A stretch of 64,000 nucleotides of DNA from positions 88,339,842 through 88,403,841 of the forward strand of contig CM043953.1 in the NCBI GenBank assembly GCA_014529385.2. Reading direction: 5' to 3'. Position numbers and translations under genes: made by a program. The stretch is from Adiantum capillus-veneris. Its lineage: Eukaryota; Streptophyta; Polypodiopsida; Polypodiales; Pteridaceae. The notes beneath the pieces were generated by a model. The model saw only the letters and a program-made list of their open reading frames with translations, had not been told where the DNA came from and ran no database searches. Below are positions 33,974-44,786 of the stretch, in pieces (the first letter of the stretch is position 1; every line of letters starts with the position of its first letter).

Positions 33974-36142
33974 TTTTTTTTTACAATAAGTGCATTTGAT
34001 TAATTTACAAGTGGGAACCTTCAAAGAAGGAAAACCCACAACAAGAAGTCGATACATCAGGGTGAACACCAATGTGTTCAAGTATGAAAAGGTTCTAGAA
34101 ACAAACATAAGTAAGCTGATAAAGGTCGGGGGATATATCCCCAGCAGCGAGGGTAAAGTGCAAGGATTGCCGAAGAGACATCTTAAAGTAGTAGAAAGGG
34201 TCCAGATCAATGTGGTCAAACATGCGGGAGTTGCATTGGCGCCAAATACTCCAGAAGGCCCAATATCTGACCCATATGAAGAAAGTAGCAAAAGGCTTTC
34301 ACGCCAGCGACATGAATCCAAAAAGCCAGAATTTCTTCCGAAAGACCGCTGCGGGAAAACGGAGGTGCATGAGTGTAGAAACCCAAACAATAAATACTCG
34401 AGCACAACGACAATCCCATAGCAAGTGCTGAACAGATTCTTCGAAAGCAGAGCAACGAACGCAGCGTGAGGGGTTGATCGGATGCTTTTGCAGAAAAGAA
34501 CCAACAGGCAGCCCATTCATCAAGCAACGCCACAGAAATAGACGTTCCTTAAGAGGTAAATGGCTCATCCAAATTGTAGTAAGGGGTTTCTGCCACCATC
34601 GGGTGGAACGTTGTAGTGACCATAGGGCATTGCAGTGGTCTGCAAGCCACGGATCGGGCAACAAAATGTTGTAAACTTGGCCAGCAGAAATTATAGCGAA
34701 GTGTAATTGATGCAGTCGCCAATCCATGATACGGCCTCCATCAGCAAGAGGTGGAATGGGAGTAGGTCAGCCAACATGAGGTACAATTGCCGCCAGAGAG
34801 GTCGATAATGCATGCCTAAACCAAAAATCCATGCCATTTTCCCTTCTGAATTCACGACATCAGCAACCATACGCAGTCCACGACGAGAAAGAAAGTAAGC
34901 CTAGCGTGGGAAGCTATCCACCAAAGTCAGCGGGAAAGCCCTGCTCCAGTGAATGCTTTCCAACCTCAAAGAGTTACCTTCATGGTCGGTGCGACCAGCC
35001 CAGTTCAAACGCAAGGTGACCTTTTTCAAGTCCGATATCAAAGCAGAGATAAGAGGACAGCCAGGAATATGTTCATCAAGTTTCCCAAACACAAACTCCC
35101 AAAGAGATGAATGCCAATGGCCAAATGCGGAGGTAACCACATGCTCACATAAGAAAGCAACCACCACTGCCCATGGTTGTCGCTGCTCAACAAGCATGGG
35201 CAAAAGAGATGCTTTCCGGGCAAGAGCATGTCTGCGCAAATCCAAGATGTTAAGGCCACCAAAGTGCTTTGGACTGCAAACCTTGCCCATGGACAACAAG
35301 CGCAAACCACATTTGTTAGCCTTTGTATGCCATAAATGCGACAATATAGCCGACTGAAGAGAGGTAAGTCGGTGTTGCGGCCAAGGCAACAAGGGCAAAT
35401 AGAACTGAACATATGCCATCATGATGCTTTGTACAATGCGGAGCCTGACATGTAGTGGCCAAGTAGACAATTTCCAATATTGGAGCTTGATATTGAGACG
35501 ATGCATAACCCATTCAATCTGCTGCGTGCCAGTAACCTGGTAGCCAATAGGATATCCCAAATGTCGGGTAATTTCATGTGGAGGTACAATCTTTCTAGGC
35601 CACAAAAGCTGATGCCAAGCTTGTGCATGAAGAGGCAAGGGATTAGACTTGTAGAAGTTAACTTTAAGACCAACCGCAAGACCAAAGAAGTACAGCGCAT
35701 GCACAATTTCGCGCATGTCCTCCAGAGTATTCTTGGGCGTGAACAAGGAGTCATCCGCATAGGCTTGCCCAATAAAATTATGGCCTGAAGGCAAATGTAA
35801 TCCATGAAGGCGGCCTTGGGAGATCAAGTGATCCAAGTGTAAAAGGAGAGGGTGGTTAGCAATGGCTAATAACAAGGTACTATAAGCGGGTAGCCTTGTC
35901 GAACTAAGCATCCAAGAGACCAAGAATCTGTCACTTCGCCTGCAAGGATCCCTGAGGTCGTACTGCGAGCGTATAAAAAATACACAATATGCGCTAGCTT
36001 TGGGCCAAATCCGAGACACTGTATGACATCCACAATATAATCCCAGAGGACAATGTCAAAAGACTTATCTATGTCAACTTGCATCACCAGCACATCTTGT
36101 TGAGTATACTTAGCAAATTCCATACCCACCAGGATATTGGCC
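33974..36142 (-). pseudogene. LINE-2: reverse transcriptase and zf-RVT domain, 3' part
   Basis: On the minus strand RT starts abruptly at 36142 in the palm (QQDVLVMQVDIDKSFDIVLWDY), passes LVRQGYPL and a frameshift near 35990, and has the catalytic YADDSLF at about 35745-35765. A long thumb region follows to 34901. The zf-RVT region is at 34727-34299 (LPLKERLFLWRCLMNGLP, then CVRCSAFEESVQHLLWDC). The 3' end is an A-tail (T-run 33974-33982). Endonuclease and RT fingers are missing because the element is broken at 36143 by the right copy of the large duplication. A matching upstream piece lies at 39290-39600. Confidence 0.9.
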
Positions 36143-38668
36143 CTGAAGCTGACTCTGGACTCTATTATTGTTGGTCTTTATGACTCTCACAATGCAAGAG
36201 GCAGTGGCGTTTTGATCGCAAGCAGTGATGCCTTTTTTTATGAGTTCGTACTTTTTCAATCGAAAAAAACTTATTTGGGTTTTTGGTTATTATTTGAGAA
36301 GTCGGTGTATAATGGTGTTTTATATGTATAAGTTTTGTGATACGAGCATATAAATGCAACCCACATGGAAGCTCGTCCACTATGGATATACAATGTCATA
36401 AAATCTAATATCTACCTATACCAAATGGTTTTCTCATATTGAACTGATCATTTAATGCGGAAAAATGAATGGGAACAAGAGCTAGAATATAGATATGTGC
36501 TTTTAGACTTATCTCAGCATGGGACCAAAGGAAGAGAAAGCTACATCTCATTGAGGGTCCAAAAAGGAGATGGTCTACCAAAGAGCAATGAGCAGATAAT
36601 GGAGCTTAAAATTTCTTAGGGTTAGCTTCATTAAGACTCCCACAAGTTACTGTTAAAAGTCCTTAGACGAGGACATTTAGGTACTTTAGACATTAAACAA
36701 GCTAGGCCTATGCTTGAGTGTCAAAGTCAAAGATGAGCCTTAAAGGCACGGGCATGAGAGAGCACTCTCTCTCTCTCACACATACTCAAGGCAAGCCCAA
36801 GACTCAAGAGGCATTAAGACCTATAGGAAGGTCCACTGAGAATTTAGATTCAATTTAAAAATTAAGGTCTTTCTCTTAAAAAGGGAAAAGGAGAGCATTT
36901 GTCTAAATGCTACAACTTAAGAAATTAAGGTCTTTCTCTTAAAGGGGGAAAGGGAGCCCCAATTCCCACACAAATCCTTCGAGAGACGCTTGAGTTATCG
37001 CCATCGGAGTAGAGATAGATAGAGAGAGAGAACGATTCTCTCACCATGGGAAAGCTTGAGAGACTTGAGCGAGCGAGTGAGAGAGTGAGAGCGAGCATGC
37101 CCTCGAGTACATACCTCGGCTCAGTTTTTGAGCATCGACGACATCGACATCGACATCAACAACATCCTCTCTCGAGATTGCCGACAGAGCCTTCTTTTTG
37201 GCATCGACTCCGCTTCGCATTGGCTCATTATCGGTTCTTGACATTATCTCGACATCAATTTCAACACCAATCAGGTGGCTATTTGGCTAGCATGATTTCG
37301 CCCAAAGGTGGATGGTTACATTGAGCGTTTTCTTGGCTTCGAGCGCAGATGATGACAACATCAAAGCCTCCACCCGGCGTGACATCGATGACATTCTCCT
37401 CGGCTTCAATAGGGAGAGCGAGAGAGAGCGACAATGACTCTCCTCTAGCCCCCATCTGGAGCAGCTTTGCTCCGACGTAGTCCCCACGGCATTTTGACTT
37501 CGACGGTTTTTTCTAGTTTTTGTTACGACGGCAATGCACAACGACAGATACGGCTCGGACGGACCATTCCATAGCGGTTTTTTCTCTCGAGCGCGCTCTG
37601 CTCTTGGCAGGTGTTTTCGATCGACAAGTTTACCGGCTGATGAGGTAGTGTGTGCCAGTTTCCCAGTAGTTTTACTCACAGGTTGTATAGTCTTTGCAGT
37701 ACAACTTATGTGGCACATGTACTGCTCATGTACGATTGTGTGGAGCATTCCATAGAGATTATGGCACGGTCTTGTGTAGTTTCATGCTAGGTATGCATTT
37801 GTGGTTTAGGTAGTGTGTGCCAGTTTCCCAGTAGTTTTACTCACAGGTTGCATAGTCTTTGCAGTACAACTTATGTGGCACATGTACTGCTCATGTACGA
37901 TTGTGTGGAGCATTCCAGAGAGATTATGGCACGGTCTTATGTAGTTTCATGCTAGGTATGCATTTGTGGATACAGTTTGAGCTAGCTATAGCTCGCAGAC
38001 AGCAGGTTCATAGGTCTACATCTGTTTTTTGGACAGGTATACGTCCATAGAGGCACTCGGCTCAGGAGTGAGTTGTCTTGCTAGGCTTTTGGCAGCGTAT
38101 GTAGACCATTTTGTGGATCTATTTATTGAGACCGTGAGTGTCTGTCTTTATGCGATTTGGTGAGATTTTTTGAGTTTTTTCTCAGTTTTCGAAGAAAACT
38201 ATGCTTGATTTTTCCCAGATTCTCCCCTTATTTTGCATGTATTTGGAATTTATTCTTTGATGGTTTAGTGTTGAGTTTACTCCCACTCTGGCAGTTATTT
38301 GCGATTTTTTGGCTTACGGTTTACGTTGAGTTTTGACTCATTTTGCAAAGGAAACTCTGTTCGTTTTTTCCCATCTTCTCGCCGTAAAAGTTTGTAGTGT
38401 TATGCCATCTTGTACAGTGGTCGATATATTCCTACTTTGACAGTGATTGAGTGTTTACTCTCACTTTGATAGGTTTTTTTCAGCTTGCACAATTTGCTGT
38501 TCTTGTACCCACTCTTGTAGGAGTGAGGATTGTGTATGCTTGTGTGGCTACAGAAAGATAGTCACACGTTTCGTAGGTTTTTGTAGGCAATTTCTCTTGT
38601 GGGATGTGTTTTGAGCTAGTTTGCTCTCTACTTGCGTATATGGTTATGCGCTTTATGCTTGATTGAGC
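36143..38668 (+). repeat. Right copy of the ~2.4-kb direct duplication
   Basis: Nearly identical to 23119-25483, plus a private 165-bp tandem duplication (37643-37807 repeated at 37808-37972). Like the left copy it holds an unknown 5' part and the CopB leader/gag. It continues into CopB gag and CopD, which the left copy has partly lost. Confidence 0.9.
37643..37972. repeat. 165-bp tandem duplication
   Basis: Two adjacent copies of AGGTAGTGTGTGCCAGTTTC to GGTATGCATTTGTGG with very few differences. Only one copy exists at the corresponding place in the left duplication (near 24623), so this arose after the large duplication. Confidence 0.9.
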
Positions 38669-38851
38669 AATTTGTCCCAGTTTATGCTTGCAAAGTTTGT
38701 AGATTGTGGAGTTGGTTTTATGCATATATGAGCGTCAGTCTTCATGCGTTTGATCATGCTTTTGATAATTGTGTAGTGGTCGAGTTACCTCCACTTTGTT
38801 TCCATTTTGGCATTCACTTATGGCAGCAGACATGTGTGACAGTGAGAGATG
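38669..38851 (+). pseudogene. CopB copy 3: gag C-terminal fragment
   Basis: Traces of YACKVCRLWSWFYAYMSVSL and FDHAFDNCVVVELPPLCFHF line up with the CopB gag piece at 9273-9512 on the other strand (VELFDAYVSIDFDAIDHAFEHRVVV). The frame is cut at AGATG (38847-38851) by the CopD LTR. The following part of this gag reappears at 27637. Confidence 0.75.
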
Positions 38852-39042
38852 TGTTAAAGTTTAGGCATCTCAAGTGAGCTGCCCAATGTGATCCCATTAT
38901 TTAGTTTGGCTTTTAGGTATTTATTTTACTTATTTGTCAAAGTCTTGGGTAGGGAAATTTAGTGGGCTTTCTATATAAGCAACCCCTTGCCTCAATTGTA
39001 TACACATTCAGTTATTCATTGCCAAGATTGATTGGTTCAAGA

Positions 39043-39100
<58 letters not shown>

Positions 39101-39145
39101 CTAACTCCCCTTGGTCTCTACGCTTCTGCATCGTCGACTTTGACA
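38852..39145 (+). repeat. CopD 5' LTR (294 bp)
   Basis: TGTTAAAG...TTTGACA, matching 27241-27636. TATATAAG lies at 38972 and a CT run at about 39044-39097. The PBS follows at 39146. Confidence 0.92.
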
Positions 39146-39190
39146 TGGTATCAGAGCGATGTCGACATTGAAGCCCTTGGCATAGACTTG

Positions 39191-39196
<6 letters not shown>
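39146..39196 (+). other. CopD primer-binding site and start of internal region
   Basis: TGGTATCAGAGC (39146-39157) followed by GATGTCGACATTGAAGCCC, matching 25497-25550. CopD then ends abruptly in a GA microsatellite (39197-39273). Confidence 0.85.

Positions 39197-39273
<77 letters not shown>
39197..39273. repeat. GA microsatellite at the CopD/LINE junction
   Basis: About 38 GA units, exactly where CopD sequence stops and LINE-2-type sequence begins. Confidence 0.95.
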
Positions 39274-39279
<6 letters not shown>

Positions 39280-39289
39280 GTTGCACTCG

Positions 39290-39599
39290 AGATAACAATA
39301 ATTTCCGTGCTCGGTGAGCCTCAGTAGAGGCGGAGGGAGGAGCCGCAAACACAGAACTGTAGTGAGAAACCATAGCATCAGCAAGCTCCTGCTTGGTAGA
39401 AGTCGAAGAGCCTGAGGGGAGCATAACCCGCTTAATACTTTGTGTTTGTCTAGTATGATGCAGGTGTTTGAAGAATTGCTTAGAGGCACACCCTTTATCC
39501 ATAAGAGCCCGTTTACGAGTGCGAGTTTGCCATTTATCAATTTTGCGCTGATCATTTTGACACCCGGGGGATTCACTGTGTTTTGCCGTACGGTACCAC

Positions 39600-39600
<1 letters not shown>
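39290..39600 (-). pseudogene. LINE-2 upstream piece (linker between endonuclease and RT)
   Basis: The minus-strand frame has KRALMDKGCASKQFFKHLHH, then SIKRVMLPSGSSTSTKQELA and a VSHYSSVFA ending. This is the conserved stretch before the RT fingers in plant LINEs (KEGDxxSKFFxxxxxxR, then F-x(2)-LF). It lies on the same strand and upstream of LINE-2 RT at 36142, with the 3.1-kb duplication segment between. About 100-110 residues of RT fingers expected between the two pieces are missing. Confidence 0.8.
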
Positions 39601-40110
<510 letters not shown>

Positions 40111-41264
40111 TGAGTGCTCTGTGTAGCGTGTTGTGAGTTAATGAGGTGGTAGTGGGATTGGGAGTTATCATTGAGGAGGTAGGTGGCCTCACATGAGCTG
40201 TTACTATAGGCTTCATTAGTAGGCATGTGTGTGTGTGTACGTGCGCGTGTGTGCATGTGCATGATGAGTACTTTCATGGCGTGGCCTGTTGTTGCCAATG
40301 AAAGTCTAAAATGGAGACTTCCGCAATGCTCTCACACCTGTGCTAGTGATTCAAGGTTGAAGCCTTTCACTACTACATCACCATGATAGAGCAATCCTCA
40401 GATGATTCTAGTCGCCCCTCTCTGTAGGAAAATACGTAAATTGCTTCTAAAAAATATTCATCCTATGCACGATGCTTACACAAAGGCAAGTCAAGGGCCG
40501 GGCCCACATTGATAGTTTTTGATGCCCTTCTGCCCTTCAAACGACTGTCAACCTTGCATAGGAAGGGTTGACTCATGAAAAGCCCTACACTTAAAGGGAT
40601 CAAATTGAAGTTGCCCTTCAACTCCGAAGGAAGATAATTTGTCCGATCCGAAGGGCTAGCCACCTTGCCAACCCTTCCTTTACATGTATCTCTGCCTACG
40701 CTTCCCATGGAAGGCAAGGTGGGCTAGCAAGTCCTTCGCTAGGGAAGGGTGACCATCTTCAAAGTCCTTCAAAGGAAGGGCAACTCTGTAAAGTGCCCTT
40801 CCAAGATTAATTTTTCCTAATTTTATTTTGCCACAGTCTTTTTGGAGGTTGGATTATTGATTGAGTTTTAAACTCAAGACCTCTCAAAAGAAATTAACAG
40901 CAAGATTCCTTTCGTAAATTCCAAAGAGGCGCGCTACGCACTATTCAATATTCTCACACAGTTTTGAGAAGACAAAAGACTTATGAGGCAACAAAGTGAG
41001 TAGGGGAGACCCAATCTTTTTTAATATTTTATTAGTGGGAATCGAGGAAGATCCCCACTGGCAGGAAAGGGAATGGTGGCCACGGGCTCGTCGTCATGTG
41101 GTGATTGACAGGGGAGACTGCAACATGAGGTATCGAGTGATTGCAGCAGCGAGGCGAAGGCCACGAGGGTGCAGTGGCATCAGGCGACAAAAATAGTCAT
41201 GTGGGGGGTCCTACATGCCTGTTTTTTAATCTTAATTAACTTGTGCAATCGCTAGCAGCATCGC
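40111..41264. other. Spacer with a fold-back block
   Basis: No gene recognised. GT-rich DNA lies near 40227-40262. The section 40480-40810 is packed with GAAGGG/CCCTTC motifs in both orientations (see the inverted repeat entry). Confidence 0.45.
40605..40800. repeat. Inverted repeat / possible fold-back element
   Basis: CGAAGGGCTAGCCACCTTGCC (about 40650) is mirrored by GGCAAGGTGGGCTAGCAAGTCC (about 40712) across a ~45-base loop. An outer pair, GTTGCCCTTC (about 40609) and GAAGGGCAAC (about 40776), extends the symmetry. It could form a long hairpin like a MITE. I see no target duplication. Confidence 0.5.
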
Positions 41265-41267
41265 AAG

Positions 41268-41345
41268 CGTGCTCCATTGGTTAGGAAATGTCCACGGGAG
41301 TTAACGACACCTACGAAGGTGAGTTCAATTCCTGCGTTCTAATTT
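41268..41345 (+). ncRNA. Possible tRNA-derived SINE head
   Basis: TTGGTTAGGA (A-box-like D-arm) is followed about 36 bases later by GAGTTCAATTCC, close to the B-box consensus GGTTCRANYCC. This is the internal pol III promoter layout. Stems do not fold into a proper tRNA and the spacing is long, so a decayed tRNA or SINE head fits better than a working tRNA gene. Confidence 0.35.
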
Positions 41346-41594
41346 TGAAGGGTAGGACTACTAGGTAGGTAGTAGGAATCTTTGTGCAAGTAAATGAATA
41401 AACATCGAACGACCCAGTAGTAGGGATACCAGCTGGAGGAAAATCAAAAAATGGCCCTATTAGTTGAATGGAAGCCTCAAGGGTTAACGGGAAGAGGAAA
41501 AAGGGAAAGACCAGGTAGGGGCTCCCTTGCGCTTTTTGATCTCTCTCTCTCTCTCTCTTCTTCTTCTTTGTCTCTCAGCCTGGCAAAGCGGTAA

Positions 41595-41631
<37 letters not shown>

Positions 41632-41988
41632 GATGCGCACATGCATAGTGTAACGCCCTGGTTCCGATGAAAAAGTGCTGCAGACCCACCAACACATCCG
41701 CACACCCCTGTACTGTTTCGCCGTCTTCCTCACCGCCGCTATCGGAACATCACTGCTCCGTAGTTACCGTTTGACACCGGTAGCCTGCCGTTTGCAATGG
41801 AGGCTTACATCTCAACCACAAAAAATTCCTGATTTGGTGGACGTTGACTCCCACCATCTTCAATCGGAGCCTTTGGGCAGTTCAAGCTGTGCATGTGCGT
41901 GATACTACGGTCGATGCAGGCCAGGAGATCGTCCCCCTTCCACCGGCTGCCTAGGCGCATGTGCGCAGGCTATCTCTCTCTCTCCCCC
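41346..41988. other. Spacer left of GypA with CT runs
   Basis: CT microsatellites at about 41539-41558 and 41597-41628. The rest (41640-41988) is GC-richer DNA with no recognised gene. GGCGCATGTGCGC near 41954 is a short palindrome. Confidence 0.45.
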
Positions 41989-43380
41989 TGTCACCAGCGT
42001 GTGACTACTATCTATCCTTTTTGTTGATTTCTTTCTTATTATCTATTTACTTTCACTTTTTGGAAACACCCCTCGGGAAATCTAACTGCCCTGCATTGCA
42101 TAGCTAGTGTGGAACTGTCCAGAGGGAGTCCAGGCCTGAGGGCAAGAGAGCACTAAGGTTGGACAAGGACTATGGTTAGCCAAGTGGGGTCATTGACTAG
42201 CCAAAGTGGAATCCTTTGCTACAGAGGCTACATTTCAGTTCTGGATGTGGCCGCAGTGTACAAAGAGGGTCGGATGACCTAGAAATATACAATGGCAGCA
42301 TCTCCTAAAATTTAGGGAATTGCTATTTTGGGACCTGAAAATGTGTTGAGGTCATTACCTCCGGAATGACAAGGGGAACATTTTCTTACTCTGCCGTGAA
42401 GTCAACTGGGCAACCGGTTGGGATATTTTTAGACGGCAACCCCGAAACGGGAAAATGCTTATAAGTGTGCCAAGTGGCACCTTCTGGTGCACTTGCCTCA
42501 TGCATCAAGAAGTGGCGCTGAATTTAGGAGGGGGAGAGCCTCATTTTCAGATTTGTCACAGGTTAAGAGCTATGGAGTGCTTGCTTTCCCTCTTATGCAC
42601 AGTGCGGTGCCAAGAGTGATGCCCTGCACGCTATGCACTGCCCTCTCTCTCCCCTTTGGCAGTATGTTATGGCCCTCTAGAGGGCTCTTCATTTGACCAA
42701 TGTACAGTTGTGTGGGTTCATGTGCGATTGCCGAGGCAAGAGCCTCTTGCACAAGTACTGGATTAGCTAGCGGCTAATCTCCCCGCAAGTACAGGTGAAT
42801 TCGGAGAGGTTTCACGCCAGAAATCTCGTCCGATTCAAAGGGCAAGTAGCCCTACAGGTGCGGGAGCTCGAGGACTTGCTACGGATGCGACCGGCACGCG
42901 AAATGGAGCCTGAAACAGTAAATTACAGCCTGCTGTGTATTTTTGCAGGTTTAGGGTTTTGGCCCTAAACGGACCCTAATACCCCCAGGAGGTTCGGGGA
43001 CGCAAGGGGACCGCTGTACAGGTGACCTGGCGCATTTTCGGGGCTGAAAATAGAGAATTCAGCGTGCTGCAGATTCTCGCCAGGTTTTGTAAAGTGCCCG
43101 TATGCGTCGGGAAGGTCAATCAATGCGTGGGAATACTGACTGTGAAGGGTCCTAGTACAGTTTATGCTGCCGAAATCAGGCCGGAACAGTTGAAATTCAG
43201 CCAAGTTTGTGCAGGGCAGCTTGTAGGGATCCACAACGTTTATTCCCTCTTTTAAACAATAAAGAAATACCGAAAGGGGCGCCTAAGTTAGGGGCCAATA
43301 TGGTGTCGGTCTTCTCATACAGGTGCATTCTAGCATCTGTATCCCATTCCCCTCTCTTGTGTCACTATAGCGCAGGTAAA
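41989..43380 (+). repeat. GypA 5' LTR (inner end uncertain)
   Basis: Aligns with 49198-50349 for its first ~1.15 kb. Beyond GGGAATACTGA (about 43141) there is no partner because the 3' LTR is truncated. AATAAA near 43258 may be the polyadenylation signal. I could not identify the PBS with confidence, so the right limit is an estimate. Confidence 0.75.
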
Positions 43381-43571
43381 ATAGACGACTAATAATGGGT
43401 GAAAGCTAAATCAAGGTTTGAAGTAAAGTCTACCACCCTTTTTGGATTCTACAGGCCGGTTACATGGTTCCATCGACGGGATTAAATCACTTTTTCCCAT
43501 AGAAGTGAGCCTTGGTCAGGTTGGGCTTGAAGACACAGGGGATCATAGACGAGACACAGGGAATTGCAATT

Positions 43572-44786
43572 ATGGCTGATAGACCAGATGATGTGACTGA
43601 AGAGGTTTCCTCTTCATAGGGTCAACAGACACATGAAGTGGGTGAGTCCTCAAGACCACCACAGACGGATGATGATATATTCAGGACCCAGTTGGCTACT
43701 GGTGTGGCTATGTTCACACAAGTAATGCAGAACCCGAGGTTTTTAGCCTTTCTGCAACCTCCTGTTCCGTCTCAGCAAGTTGGGTCACTGGATCATATTC
43801 AAAAGCCTGTTAAGGCTCGAGCACAGGTGATTCATACCGCACAGTCAATGGAAACACCTGTACACTTGACAGAGAACAGGCAGTCTCCACATCCTATGCC
43901 TAAGGTGCAAGAACAGGTGGCTGAGATGCCAGTCTTTCAAGCTGTACCAGTTCAGCCCGCCACCTTTTAGCAGCCTATAGCTGGTTCTAATGGGCAGGGA
44001 AGCAACTTACAGGCTATGCAACAGGTCTTCCCACCACCTTCAATACACCCTGGCTATTTTGGAGGTGGATCGGTATTCCAGAGCATGGTTGGTCATTCAC
44101 CTGGAAATCAGTTTTACACGCCAGGAATAGTGTTCGGGGGTGCTCAAACGATGATGCCTAACCTCATGTACAGTGTCATGGGTATGCAACCAGGGTTTCA
44201 GAGCACTCAGGGCCAATTTGGGATGCCACAGGCAAATTTTGGTATGGTTGGAATTACAAATCAGCAGCCAAATATGGCATTTCCAAGTCAAGTTAATAGC
44301 GGCCAAGGAACACAGATGAACCCTAATAGTGTTCCCATGTTTTAGTCACTTCCATATGACAATTTAACGCCGTTGGAGAGGCCAACTCCGTACAAAGAAG
44401 GTGGCAAAGGTGTGTCATTCACGACCTTTACAGGGTTTGATGACAGGAAGAAGGCTCTCGCATTCCTCCAGCAGTTTGACAAGGCCTATGCAGGGGGAAA
44501 CTTTACAGAGGCTTCAAAGGTCCGCAAGGCAGCCACTTTCTTGATAGGGAATGCGGGACAATGGTGGACAACTTTATTGCTTCAAGGGCAAGCTCCGTCC
44601 ACATGGATTTACTTCAAGCAGATTTTTGCAGCAACATGGTTATCTGATGACTTTGAAGCAGATGTCATGACAGAATGGCACCAGCTTAATGCTGCCACTT
44701 GCAGAAATCTGGATGATTACAATCGGAAGTTTTGGAAAGCTCTACTTCCAGTAACTTCCTATATGTTTGTGCCATTGACAGAATAG
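43572..44786 (+). pseudogene. gag: GypA gag
   Basis: Starts MADRPDDVTEEVSSS at the first ATG after the leader. The first ~250 codons are rich in Pro, Gln, Gly and Met and look disordered (PPPSIHPGYFGGG, GFQSTQGQFGMPQANFGM). The Retrotrans_gag core is at 44373-44786 (TFTGFDDRKKALAFLQQFD, then AATFLIGNAGQWWTTLLLQG). Four TAG stops (43617, 43968, 44343, 44784) interrupt one continuous frame, and each can be explained by one C to T change in a CAG codon. Gag would assemble the particle; this copy cannot make it whole. Confidence 0.88.
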
